Assembly (NCBI RefSeq): GCF_020829645.1
Contig: NZ_JAIVFS010000010.1
Span: forward strand, 88,286 to 152,285
DNA length: 64,000 bases
Direction of reading: 5' to 3'
Source of the DNA: Nostoc mirabile CHAB5784
GTDB lineage: Bacteria; Cyanobacteriota; Cyanobacteriia; Cyanobacteriales; Nostocaceae
Below, one piece after another: positions 27,566 through 36,666 of the stretch (the first letter of the stretch is position 1; each line of letters begins with the position of its first letter). The notes under the pieces were generated by a model, which saw only the letters and a program-made list of their open reading frames with translations, did no database searches and was not told the origin of the DNA. A program made the position numbers and the translations under genes.

Positions 27566-28740
27566 GCCAAACTAATATTCCCGTCCTCGATCTAAAACCC
27601 CAGTACGACAGCCTCAAAGCAGAGATTCAGGCTGCCATTTCTCGTGTTTTAGAGTCTGGTCAGTTTATTATGGGGCCAGATGTTAAGCTATTTGAGCAAG
27701 AAGTAGCTGCGTATTTGGGGACACGCCATGCGATCGCTGTTAACTCTGGTACTGATGCTCTAGTGATTGGGTTAAAGGCTTTAGGAATTGGTGAAGGTGA
27801 TGAGGTAATTACAACTCCCTTTAGCTTCTTTGCCACTGCTGAATCAATTAGTAATGTGGGGGCGACACCAATATTTGCGGATGTCAACCCAGATAGTTTC
27901 AATATTGATCCAGGAGCAATAGTAGCAAAAATTACGCCCAATACCAAAGCAATTATGCCCGTTCACCTTTACGGGAACCCAGCGGCCATGGCTGCGATCG
28001 TGGATATTGCTCAAAGGCATAATTTGAAAGTGATTGAAGACTGCGCTCAGTCATTTGGCGCACGTTACTATGCTACTTGTTCTGCTTGTAACGACAAATG
28101 TCAAGATAGCACTCGCACCGCAATTATCGGTAAACAAACAGGCACAATTGGTAACGTGGGAGCCTATTCCTTCTTTCCCTCTAAAAATTTGGGAGCTTAT
28201 GGGGATGGGGGACTAATTACCAGTGATGATGATCAAGTAGCAGAAATGGCTCGAATGCTACGGGTACATGGAGCGAAAAAGAAGTATCATAATGAGGTTT
28301 TGGGTTATAACTCCCGCCTTGATACTATGCAAGCAGCAGTTTTACGTGTAAAGTTGCCTCATATTGATCAATGGAATGAAGGTAGACGCTTAGTTGCCAA
28401 AACCTATAACCAACTGCTAGCAGATGTAACGGGTGTAGTCACACCAGAACTCGCTGATGGTCATGTGTTTCATCAGTATACAATTAGGATTTTAGATGGC
28501 GATCGCGATCAAGTGCATAAATATCTAACTGCACAAGGTATTGGCTCAATGATTTATTACCCAGTTCCCCAAGACCAATTGCCAGTTTATAAGGGCAAAT
28601 ATCCTGTAAATCCAGTTAGCGATTTGTTAGCAACTGAGGTTCTAAGTTTACCAATTTGGCCAGAACTAAATTACGCAAATATTGCACGAGTAGTGGAAGC
28701 TATTAGGCAAGCTTTAGTTTTGGAAAATAAAAACGTCTAG
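27562..28740 (+). CDS. wbpE: PLP aminotransferase, WbpE type
   Basis: The 392-residue DegT/DnrJ/EryC1-family aminotransferase converts the 3-keto sugar to the 3-amino sugar. The start NIPVLDLKPQYDSLKAEI, the NSGTDALVIGL and TPFSFFATAE loops, EDCAQSFGARY and the PLP-lysine motif YSFFPSKNLGAYGDGG are present. An insert of about 35 residues with four cysteines (YATCSACNDKCQDSTRT) near residue 170 is not usual in this family. The gene overlaps wbpD by four bases. Confidence 0.92.
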   Translation: MSQTNIPVLDLKPQYDSLKAEIQAAISRVLESGQFIMGPDVKLFEQEVAAYLGTRHAIAVNSGTDALVIGLKALGIGEGDEVITTPFSFFATAESISNVGATPIFADVNPDSFNIDPGAIVAKITPNTKAIMPVHLYGNPAAMAAIVDIAQRHNLKVIEDCAQSFGARYYATCSACNDKCQDSTRTAIIGKQTGTIGNVGAYSFFPSKNLGAYGDGGLITSDDDQVAEMARMLRVHGAKKKYHNEVLGYNSRLDTMQAAVLRVKLPHIDQWNEGRRLVAKTYNQLLADVTGVVTPELADGHVFHQYTIRILDGDRDQVHKYLTAQGIGSMIYYPVPQDQLPVYKGKYPVNPVSDLLATEVLSLPIWPELNYANIARVVEAIRQALVLENKNV

Positions 28741-28849
28741 CGTCTAGTAATAGATATAAAGAATTGACCTTGATTATTTCATACTTCTGGTTAGTTATAA
28801 AACTACGAAAATAGTATATTGACTTGTATTTGCTGAAATATCGGAAAAA

Positions 28850-29713
28850 ATGATTAATAAGCCCCTCCATTTTCGTTTTTTGAAAAGCTTAATTAACTCT
28901 TTTCGTCTATTTTATTCTGAAATTATTTTTCCTCCATTTTATACTTTATGGCGGCATCGCTCGATGCTATACCAAACTAGTCTGAATGAGGTTAAAACCC
29001 GTCATGCTGGTTCTATATTAGGACTGCTTTGGCTGTTTATTTATCCTTTACTATTCCTTGGAACCTATGCGATCGTATATTTATATATATTTAAAGTGCG
29101 CTTCCCCACATTGGGTTCTAATGAATATGTAGCATTGATTTTTTGTGGCTTAATTCCCTTTTTAGGGTTTTCAGAAGCTCTAAGTTATGGTGTTGCTTCT
29201 GTAGTTGCTAGTTCTAATCTTATTAAAAATACTTTGTTTCCTATAGAGTTGGTTCCAGTCAAAGCTGTATTGGTTGGACAAGCAACTCAAATAGTAGGCA
29301 TGGGGTTGTTACTAGTAGTACTAACAATTATTGGTAAGCTTTCGATTTGGTCACCTTTATTTTTATTGGTGTGGATTTGTCAACTATTATTCTCTATGGG
29401 GTTAATCTGGATTCTATCCAGTCTTAATGTGTATATGAGGGATATTCAAAATATTGTTGCTGTATTAACTTTAATATTAATGATGCTAAGTCCAATTGCC
29501 TATACAGAAGCAATGGTTCCAGCAGCAATGAAACCATTTTTAGCTATTAATCCGCTTTACTATATAATTATTTCCTACCAATCAGTATTAATGCTTCACG
29601 AATTTCCACCAACTAGAATTGTGATGCCGTTGATTAGTATGTCAATATTTATATTTATTGGAGGATTTTGGTTTTTTAGACAAATGAAGAAGGTTTTTAG
29701 TGATCATGTTTAA
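28850..29713 (+). CDS. ABC-2 type polysaccharide export permease (Wzm-like)
   Basis: The 287-residue permease has about six membrane segments, a polar N-terminus with HRSMLYQTSLNEVKTRHAGSILGLLWLFIYP, and the ABC-2 signature layout of Wzm/TagG proteins. With a Wzt ATPase it would export undecaprenyl-linked polysaccharide across the inner membrane. The likely partner ATPase is 12 kb away on the other strand (41969-43807). From this gene onward the DNA becomes AT-rich. Confidence 0.85.
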   Translation: MINKPLHFRFLKSLINSFRLFYSEIIFPPFYTLWRHRSMLYQTSLNEVKTRHAGSILGLLWLFIYPLLFLGTYAIVYLYIFKVRFPTLGSNEYVALIFCGLIPFLGFSEALSYGVASVVASSNLIKNTLFPIELVPVKAVLVGQATQIVGMGLLLVVLTIIGKLSIWSPLFLLVWICQLLFSMGLIWILSSLNVYMRDIQNIVAVLTLILMMLSPIAYTEAMVPAAMKPFLAINPLYYIIISYQSVLMLHEFPPTRIVMPLISMSIFIFIGGFWFFRQMKKVFSDHV

Positions 29714-29766
29714 TACAGCAGTATAGTTTCAAAAATTTAATACATTATTAATGTAATAAATGATGT

Positions 29767-30789
29767 ATGAAAAAAAACAATATCTTTTCTCTATTTATCA
29801 TATGTTTTTTTGCTATTTGCATTTTAATATTATTTAATTTTAAAGCTGGTAATACTGATGTGAACAGCCCTATATATTGGTATAAAAATCCTTATATTAA
29901 TAAATCTGAATTTATTTCTAAATATATCATACCTCTTCTAGGGACTCCATCTCCCTTACGAGAAACTAGCCCTTTAATTAAAATTCATGATTTCAATTAC
30001 TTTTATCAAAATCCTCTTAATGAAAGGGTTCCAGTCACTATCCTCAATTATCCCAAGCAACCTGAGAATGAATATTACTTAAATTCAAAAGCAATTGTGA
30101 TAGCCATTCATGAAACAAACAAAGTAGGCGGTGAGGAACCTTGCGGGCAGGCAGGTAAAGAAGAAATGTTTTACGGTAAAATGTTGGCGGAGCAAGGTTA
30201 TATTGTTGCGTGCCCGACACTAACCTTTACAGGCAAACGTCAACCCACTAATCATTGGGATACAACAGAATTCTATAAAAAATATCCTAATTGGTCGGCA
30301 CTTGGCAAAGATATTGCTGAGATTTCATGGTTACTTGATTCGATGAAATTGTCTGGCTTCAATATAAATAAAATCGCTTTAGTTGGCCACTCACAAGGTG
30401 CTATTTATGCAATTTTTTCAGCAGCTTTAGATGAAAGAATCGATACGGTTATTGCCAATGCTGGTTTCGTAGTTTTTAAACAAGATCCACATCCTGAAAG
30501 ATGGAGCCGCAATAGTTGGTATAAGGCATTACCTTACATTCCTAACAATTTTACATATGCTGAATTAGTTGCAACTATTTCTCCACGTAACGTCTTAATT
30601 TGTAATTATTTACAAGATGAAATTTTGATCGCAACATTTCCTGACACTGAAGTTAAAGATATCATGGCCAAATTCCCATCAATTCATTGGGCTTTCTTTA
30701 ATGGAAAGCACGGTTGGCCATCTGAGGTTAAGCAGTTTGCTTTTTCATGGTTATCTCAAAAATTTCCTGTCAAGAATATTAGCAATTAA
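29767..30789 (+). CDS. secreted alpha/beta hydrolase
   Basis: The 340-residue protein has an N-terminal hydrophobic anchor or signal (about residues 6-25) and an alpha/beta-hydrolase domain. The nucleophile elbow is GHSQG (about residue 214), followed by later Asp and a C-terminal GKHGWPSE that probably carries the catalytic His. Its place between the exporter permease and an amidotransferase suggests periplasmic deacylation or trimming of the polysaccharide. The substrate is unknown; a lipase or esterase reading is equally possible. Confidence 0.7.
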   Translation: MKKNNIFSLFIICFFAICILILFNFKAGNTDVNSPIYWYKNPYINKSEFISKYIIPLLGTPSPLRETSPLIKIHDFNYFYQNPLNERVPVTILNYPKQPENEYYLNSKAIVIAIHETNKVGGEEPCGQAGKEEMFYGKMLAEQGYIVACPTLTFTGKRQPTNHWDTTEFYKKYPNWSALGKDIAEISWLLDSMKLSGFNINKIALVGHSQGAIYAIFSAALDERIDTVIANAGFVVFKQDPHPERWSRNSWYKALPYIPNNFTYAELVATISPRNVLICNYLQDEILIATFPDTEVKDIMAKFPSIHWAFFNGKHGWPSEVKQFAFSWLSQKFPVKNISN

Positions 30790-30804
30790 CAACAGTCTAA
30801 ATTT

Positions 30805-32697
30805 ATGTGTGGAATAGCAGGTGCTTTGAATCTCGATTGGAATTATATTCCATCTTTAAACCGCAAATTATTAGTGATGAATCAATTACAGAGCCACCGA
30901 GGCCCTGATGGACAAGGGGTTTGGGAGCATCCTTCACAACACGTTGGCTTTGGTCATCGTCGTTTAAGCATTATAGATTTAACTACTGGTAATCAACCAA
31001 TGAGTGACCAAGGAGGTAACTGGATAACTTATAACGGCGAGATTTATAATTATGTTGAACTGCGACAAGAACTAGGAATAGATAATTTTGTTACTGATTC
31101 AGATACAGAAGTAATTTTATATGCCTATCGCAAGTGGGGTATAGATTGTGTCAACCACTTGCGGGGGATGTTTGCTTTTGCAATTTGGGATGAGTCAAAC
31201 CAAGTTCTATTCTGTGCTAGAGACCGTTTTGGCATTAAGCCCTTCTATTATACTGTAGTGAATCGGGTATTGTACTTTGCTTCAGAAGCCAAAGCTTTGT
31301 TGCCTTTTGTTAAAAGTATTGAAACCGACTTAGAAGGTTTCAAAGATTATTTAACCTTTCAATTTTGTTTAGCAGGTAAAACCTTATTCAAAGGCATACA
31401 CGAACTTTTACCTGGGCATATTTTGCAAGTTGATAACGGCGTTGTAGACGTTAAACGTTATTGGGAAGTTTACTACAACCTAGATTTTGACCATACTGCT
31501 AAGTATTTTGAAGAAAAGATAGCAGATATTTTATCAGAGTCTGTTAATCTGCATATGCGTAGTGATGTGCCAATAGGGGCTTATGTGAGTGGCGGGCTAG
31601 ATTCCAGCATAATTGCTTCTCTAGCGAGTCAAAAGTCTGATGACAAGTTTATCGGATTCACAGGCAAGTTTTCTATTAGTGAAGACTACGACGAAAGTAA
31701 ATATGCAAGAGATTTAGCAGAATGGAGTGGGTTCGAGTTACACGAACTAGACATTACAGCAACAGATTTTATCGAGAATATTCGTAAAGTTATTTATCAC
31801 TTGGATTATCCGGTTGCTGGGCCTGGTTCTTTTCCTCAGTATATGGTCTCGCAGTTAGCCAGCAAATATCGCAAGGTAGTAATGGGGGGACAGGGAGCAG
31901 ATGAAATTTTTGGTGGATATGTACGCTATTTAATTGCTTACTTTGAGCAGTGCATCAAGGGGGCAATTGATGGAACTATGCACTCTAGCAATTTTATCGT
32001 AACTTATGAGTCTATTATTCCTAATTTAACAGCGTTGCGTAATTATAAACCATTACTACAAGAATTTTGGCGGGAAGGTTTGTTTGAAGATTTAGATAAA
32101 AGATATTTCCGTTTAATTAATCGTGCGCCTTCTTTAGGAGATGAAATTAATTGGGAAGCTTTGGATGGTTATTCTCCCTTTGAGACATTTCAAAAGATTT
32201 TTCTGGCAGAAAATGTCGGGCAAGAGTCTTATTTTGACAGCATGACTCACTTTGATTTTAAAACTTTATTACCTGCGCTTTTACAAATTGAAGATAGAGT
32301 AAGTATGGCGCATGGATTAGAGTCAAGAGTCCCATTTTTAGATCATCCTTTAGTAGAGTTGGCTGCGACTATCCCGGCGAATATTAAATTTAAGAATGGC
32401 ACAATGAAGCAGGTATTGCAAAATGCAATAGGTAGTTTTTTGCCTGCTACGATTACTAATCGTAAGGATAAAATGGGATTTCCTGTACCATTGATAGAAT
32501 GGATAAATGGAGAGGCTTCGGACTTTATTCATGATACTTTATCTTCACAAAACGCAATAAGCCGGGATTTAGTCAATAACAAGCTGGTTCTCAAAAGCCT
32601 GAATCAAGAGAGGAAATTTGGTCGAAAAATATGGGGATTTTTATGCATTGAATTATGGCAACAAGAATTCTTTGAGGGAAAATACAAATACAACTAA
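30805..32697 (+). CDS. glutamine amidotransferase / asparagine-synthase-like enzyme, copy 1
   Basis: The 630-residue enzyme has an N-terminal class II glutaminase domain (start MCGIAGALNLDW, nucleophile Cys2) and a C-terminal AsnB-type ATP-pyrophosphatase domain with SGGLDSS. In O-antigen loci, WbpS-type homologues amidate uronic acids to uronamides rather than making free asparagine. The surrounding WbpABDE enzymes make a uronic-acid sugar, so that role fits. It is one of three such genes within 15 kb. It lies 15 bases after the hydrolase and is very AT-rich. Confidence 0.85.
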   Translation: MCGIAGALNLDWNYIPSLNRKLLVMNQLQSHRGPDGQGVWEHPSQHVGFGHRRLSIIDLTTGNQPMSDQGGNWITYNGEIYNYVELRQELGIDNFVTDSDTEVILYAYRKWGIDCVNHLRGMFAFAIWDESNQVLFCARDRFGIKPFYYTVVNRVLYFASEAKALLPFVKSIETDLEGFKDYLTFQFCLAGKTLFKGIHELLPGHILQVDNGVVDVKRYWEVYYNLDFDHTAKYFEEKIADILSESVNLHMRSDVPIGAYVSGGLDSSIIASLASQKSDDKFIGFTGKFSISEDYDESKYARDLAEWSGFELHELDITATDFIENIRKVIYHLDYPVAGPGSFPQYMVSQLASKYRKVVMGGQGADEIFGGYVRYLIAYFEQCIKGAIDGTMHSSNFIVTYESIIPNLTALRNYKPLLQEFWREGLFEDLDKRYFRLINRAPSLGDEINWEALDGYSPFETFQKIFLAENVGQESYFDSMTHFDFKTLLPALLQIEDRVSMAHGLESRVPFLDHPLVELAATIPANIKFKNGTMKQVLQNAIGSFLPATITNRKDKMGFPVPLIEWINGEASDFIHDTLSSQNAISRDLVNNKLVLKSLNQERKFGRKIWGFLCIELWQQEFFEGKYKYN

Positions 32698-32758
32698 TAT
32701 AAACATTACCAATTTTTTTGTTTTTTAATAAATCAAAAATATACTAGGAATAATTACA

Positions 32759-33374
32759 ATGATAAAAATGCAAAATATTATCAAAAAAAACTTTTACGGG
32801 TAGTAACTTAATTCTAGGGTTAGGACTCATTGCAACAGTGTTACTGTTCTCAACACCCACAGTTAATTATGTTCAAGTAAACTCTATACAAATAAAAGCA
32901 ATTACTGGGGGAACACAAGTGACATTTACTAGTAAGAAGTCAAATTCAAGTGTTCAGTTTGATGTCTACGAACCTGACTCCTCAGGAACTATGAAATTAC
33001 CTGAAAATGTTGGTTTTTGGAAATCAAAATTATCTACTGATGAAGATGGTATGATTGCTTTAGTAAACAAGGATGGACAGTATTATTACAATATTTCTAG
33101 TGTTGCATTTCAGGCTATGAATTCTAGGGATCTAAAAGTTTTGACTAAAAGCAGTCAAAAATTAAGTTTGAAGCAAACTAAAGCCTTGGAATGGCTTAAT
33201 AAACATAAAGTAGTGTTAAATAATGGTTCTTATATTTGGTATTACAACTTTCCTCTCAACTACAATAACATCGTAGTAATTTCTTCTTGGCCTTCTGCTT
33301 TTTCACAAGCTGCTGTTATCTATGCTTACATAGCATTTATCATATATCAATTTACCTATAACTCTAGCCACTAA
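32759..33374 (+). pseudogene. C5-epimerase-like protein, frameshifted and 3'-truncated
   Basis: A natural start is ATG at 32759, with AGGA at 32746. That frame (MIKMQNIIKK) hits TAG at 32801. The coding frame that continues with LGLGLIATVLLF (a signal segment) and then a folded domain is shifted by one at the A8 run 32783-32790; seven As would make it continuous. The domain ends NGSYIWYYNFPLNYNNIVVISSWPSAFSQAAVIYAYI, which resembles the start of the C-terminal glucuronyl C5-epimerase domain, then stops about 15 residues later. The last bases are a patch copied from a glycosyltransferase gene. It would act on uronic acids in the periplasm if intact. Confidence 0.55.
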
Positions 33375-33387
33375 AGTATCCAAATCA
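33336..33387. repeat. 52-bp patch nearly identical to 36067-36118
   Basis: The two plus-strand segments differ at only 3 of 52 positions. The copy at 36067 lies inside a minus-strand glycosyltransferase gene, where it encodes DLDTLVAGVMGKLIDDK. The copy here covers the end and the stop of the truncated epimerase-like gene and has no glycosyltransferase sequence around it. Confidence 0.85.
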
Positions 33388-33433
33388 GTTTGATGATCGT
33401 ACTGTCAATTTCAAAATAATAACTGGATAAAAA

Positions 33434-35254
33434 ATGAAAAAAAGACTAAAAATATTTACACTTTGTTTAATAGTAACTATTTTTGTATTTTTAGGTTTTG
33501 AATTTAAAAAGCAACATTCTAATATTACATTAGGTAATCTAGAAAATAGGATATTAAATTCTCGTGGAACTGAAATATTAAATTTAGAATTGGGTTCTAA
33601 TCCTGCCCAAGTTTTAAACTCCTATGAAAAAAATATATCAGATAGTGTTGGAGCTATAGTTTCTATAACACCTATAAGTGATAATGATTACTTAATTGCT
33701 GACTTTAGCAAAATCTATAGACTTATATTAAAAGACGCTAAAATTATTGAGATAAAACCTGTGTCATTCACAGAAGATAATAGGCAGTCGAATTTTTCAG
33801 GTAAATACGTTCCCACAGGTTTATTTTTTTCCAAAAAATATAATCAATTATTTGTGGCAAATTATACTGCTAAGAATATATTAATCTTTGATGTAGATAT
33901 TAAAAATAATCAGATTGTACTTAAAGACGAAATTAAAACTTCCAATACTACAGGTCCAGAAAATGTATTTGTTTCACCTGATGGAAAATATCTAGTATGT
34001 ACCAACTATGATGGTAATGTTGTTACTGGTTTTAATTTTTCATCTGGCAAATGGCGCGAAATATGGTCTACGAAAGTCAACCAAGCTCATGGACTGGCTA
34101 TTGTAGATAAGTTAGTTTATGCTACTAGCTTAGCTGAAAGGGCACTATTTGAATTAGATATTCACGACGGATCTGTTATCCGTAAAGTTGGTTCACAAGG
34201 ATGGAACCCGGAAAATTTGGAGTTTCTATGGCCGACATCTGTATATCCTTTTTCTGAAAATTATTTAGTTGTTAGTGATGCACATACGGGGTTGATCAGT
34301 ATACTAGACAGACAGAAATTAAAACTAGTAAAATACTTTGGTGGTAATGGACCTACATATAAATACTTTAATATGCCCTATAGTGCCATTGTAGATAACA
34401 ACAAACATAACTTGATTATTTTATCTACATTTCAAAAACGGATTGTTTTTATTAATTTGAATAGCGATGAAACAAAAAACTATGTGATTAGTAACATCAA
34501 CTGGAATAGTCTTTATGGCTCTAAAGACCTTACAAAAAACATTAAAAGGTTGGGAGAAGGTTGGAATAGTTATGTTTGGCAAAAAGGCCCTGTTATCAAG
34601 TTATTTAATAAAAAATATTTTCTTGGTTATTCAGCCCTAATACCAGCTAATGGACAAACCTCTCCGATCTTAAAAATGCCAGAACCAGACTCACCATTTA
34701 TGATATCTAGTTCATATTTTTACTTTATGGATCATTTACATTTAGGTAAAGGGGAGCTTCTTTTTTCTCCCCAAGCAGGGCATGGATTGTATCTAGAAGA
34801 GCGAAACGGAAACTACTATCTTATTCCCTTAATGCTTAATTTAGATACTTGGCGGGTAGGAGACAAAATGATCAATCCTCAAGGAAAAATTGATACGGCA
34901 CAAATTAAAGAGCAAGTTATTAAAGTAATAGCTAAATTTCAGAAGTACAAGGGAAAAAATGGGCTTGTGACATTGAAAGATTTTTGCCAATTAGTGTTAC
35001 AAAATATATGCGCGGCACCAGACCAAACATTGGAAAATATATTTGCTCGTTCTCGGATGAAAAATGTGTTTCATTCTCAAGCAGCAAAATTATGGTACAA
35101 CAAATATTCTAAGTGTAGTAAAAATTATTGTCAAAAAGAAGAGATAAATAAAAATTTAGAGATTTACCTTTCAAAAGTAATGAAAGAACCATTAGTATAT
35201 CTTGATGAAATATTTAGTATTCAAATGCTAAGTGGTAACGCTACAACATTTTAA
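33434..35254 (+). CDS. beta-propeller protein with unrecognised C-terminal domain
   Basis: The 606-residue protein has an N-terminal hydrophobic anchor (about 5-24), then an NHL/YVTN-type beta-propeller (about 60-360; blades with VFVSPDGKYLVCTNYDGNVV and TSVYPFSENYLVVSDAHTG). The final 220 residues are different: LHLGKGELLFSPQAGHGLYLEE, then a helical part ending with a Cys-rich loop CSKNYC. I do not recognise that domain. It would be exported or anchored facing the periplasm. It lies at the convergent border with the minus-strand block. A polysaccharide-modifying or anchoring role is possible but unsupported. Confidence 0.6.
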   Translation: MKKRLKIFTLCLIVTIFVFLGFEFKKQHSNITLGNLENRILNSRGTEILNLELGSNPAQVLNSYEKNISDSVGAIVSITPISDNDYLIADFSKIYRLILKDAKIIEIKPVSFTEDNRQSNFSGKYVPTGLFFSKKYNQLFVANYTAKNILIFDVDIKNNQIVLKDEIKTSNTTGPENVFVSPDGKYLVCTNYDGNVVTGFNFSSGKWREIWSTKVNQAHGLAIVDKLVYATSLAERALFELDIHDGSVIRKVGSQGWNPENLEFLWPTSVYPFSENYLVVSDAHTGLISILDRQKLKLVKYFGGNGPTYKYFNMPYSAIVDNNKHNLIILSTFQKRIVFINLNSDETKNYVISNINWNSLYGSKDLTKNIKRLGEGWNSYVWQKGPVIKLFNKKYFLGYSALIPANGQTSPILKMPEPDSPFMISSSYFYFMDHLHLGKGELLFSPQAGHGLYLEERNGNYYLIPLMLNLDTWRVGDKMINPQGKIDTAQIKEQVIKVIAKFQKYKGKNGLVTLKDFCQLVLQNICAAPDQTLENIFARSRMKNVFHSQAAKLWYNKYSKCSKNYCQKEEINKNLEIYLSKVMKEPLVYLDEIFSIQMLSGNATTF

Positions 35255-35271
35255 ATTTTAACTTTAGAGTT

Positions 35272-36645
35272 TTACAGTCGAGTATAATAATCAATTAGCT
35301 TCTTTTGTTCATTTTCCCAATTGTATTCATCAACAGCAGCATAGTATGACTGCTGGCGCATTTCATCAAGTTTGTCTGGACTAGCTAGCAGTTCATTCAA
35401 CACATTAGATAATGCTTCTGGTTGTTTAGAATCGAATAAAACCCCATTATGTAATTTCTCGGTGAGATATCGCATTTCTATCAAGTCTGAACTACATAGT
35501 GCTAAACCTGCCATCATATATTCAAAAAATTTATTAGGAAGACAATATTTCGTGTTAAAGCAAACGGAAATAAAAGGACTCAGACCTATATCACATTCAC
35601 TTCCAGTCTCTACTAACTGGTCTACCTTGACAGCAGGCAAGAACTGCACTTTCTCAGAAAGTTTGGCATCTTGAACTATTTTTTTTAGTGTAGCTTCATG
35701 ACTGCCTATTCCTCTAAACTGAAAAATAGCTCCTTCGACGGATGCTGCTGCTGCTATAACTTCTTCTAATCCCCTGTACTGAAAATAAGCACCTTGATAG
35801 GTGATAACTCTAGGACTATTTTTTCTATTCAGAATAGAAGCAGGAGGAAGGTATTTTTTCGATGGACAATTACGTAAAGTTAAAAACTCTTTGGAGCGGT
35901 ACTTTTTACTAAAATACTCACCTAAAGAATCACAAACTGTTATTCTGCCATCGGCAAGGTTAATTAATTGTGCTTCTAAGTTAGTGTAAAATCTATACCA
36001 TATATCTGACCTCATCTCTTCTGCCAACTGCTCTGGGTAGATTTCATGGGCATCATATACTAAAGTTTTATCATCTATCAATTTACCCATAACTCCAGCC
36101 ACTAAAGTATCCAAATCATTGCAGTGATACACGTCTGGATAAAATTCACGAGAAACTTGATATAAGATTAAATTAATTAGTAAAATTGAGCGAATAGCTA
36201 AAATTTCTTGAATATAATTCACATTTTTAAAATTTTTTCCTTCTTTGGATATACCTAAAACCTGATATCCAAAATCAATGCTTTTTTTGAAAATTTTATC
36301 TAATTTTGCTTTCTTGATATAGCTAGAAATATTACGCTTAGTTAACTGAATAGGTACAGTTTCAAGATCCACAAACAAACTAGACTCTATTTTATCTAAT
36401 ATTTTTCCTACCTTCGGGCATATTTTATGCAATTCAAGCATTGCTTGAGCAGAATAACTATTAGGTACATCTATTCTGACCACCTGATAATTATCTAGTG
36501 ATTCTCTGGAAATTGAACATTCTTCAGTTTTCATCCCAATAACTGTTACTTGATATCCCATGTCTGATAAGGTAGTAGCCACTCTGCGAACTCTAGGATC
36601 TCGTCGAATTTCAGTTAATGAGAAAACTACGATAGACTTACCCAT
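35272..36645 (-). CDS. GT4-family glycosyltransferase
   Basis: The 457-residue GT-B enzyme has the N-terminal acceptor domain (start MGKSIVVFSLTEIRRDPRVRRVATTL) and the donor domain with LRNCPS and a nucleotide-binding PNKFFEYMMAGLALCSSD stretch (about residue 365). No transmembrane segment is visible. It lies 22 bases downstream of the second amidotransferase in a minus-strand run (43.8 to 35.3 kb). Residues about 177-193 correspond to the 52-bp patch duplicated at 33336. Confidence 0.88.
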   Translation of the reverse strand: MGKSIVVFSLTEIRRDPRVRRVATTLSDMGYQVTVIGMKTEECSISRESLDNYQVVRIDVPNSYSAQAMLELHKICPKVGKILDKIESSLFVDLETVPIQLTKRNISSYIKKAKLDKIFKKSIDFGYQVLGISKEGKNFKNVNYIQEILAIRSILLINLILYQVSREFYPDVYHCNDLDTLVAGVMGKLIDDKTLVYDAHEIYPEQLAEEMRSDIWYRFYTNLEAQLINLADGRITVCDSLGEYFSKKYRSKEFLTLRNCPSKKYLPPASILNRKNSPRVITYQGAYFQYRGLEEVIAAAASVEGAIFQFRGIGSHEATLKKIVQDAKLSEKVQFLPAVKVDQLVETGSECDIGLSPFISVCFNTKYCLPNKFFEYMMAGLALCSSDLIEMRYLTEKLHNGVLFDSKQPEALSNVLNELLASPDKLDEMRQQSYYAAVDEYNWENEQKKLIDYYTRL

Positions 36646-36666
36646 GTTAAAAATCCTTTTTAATGT

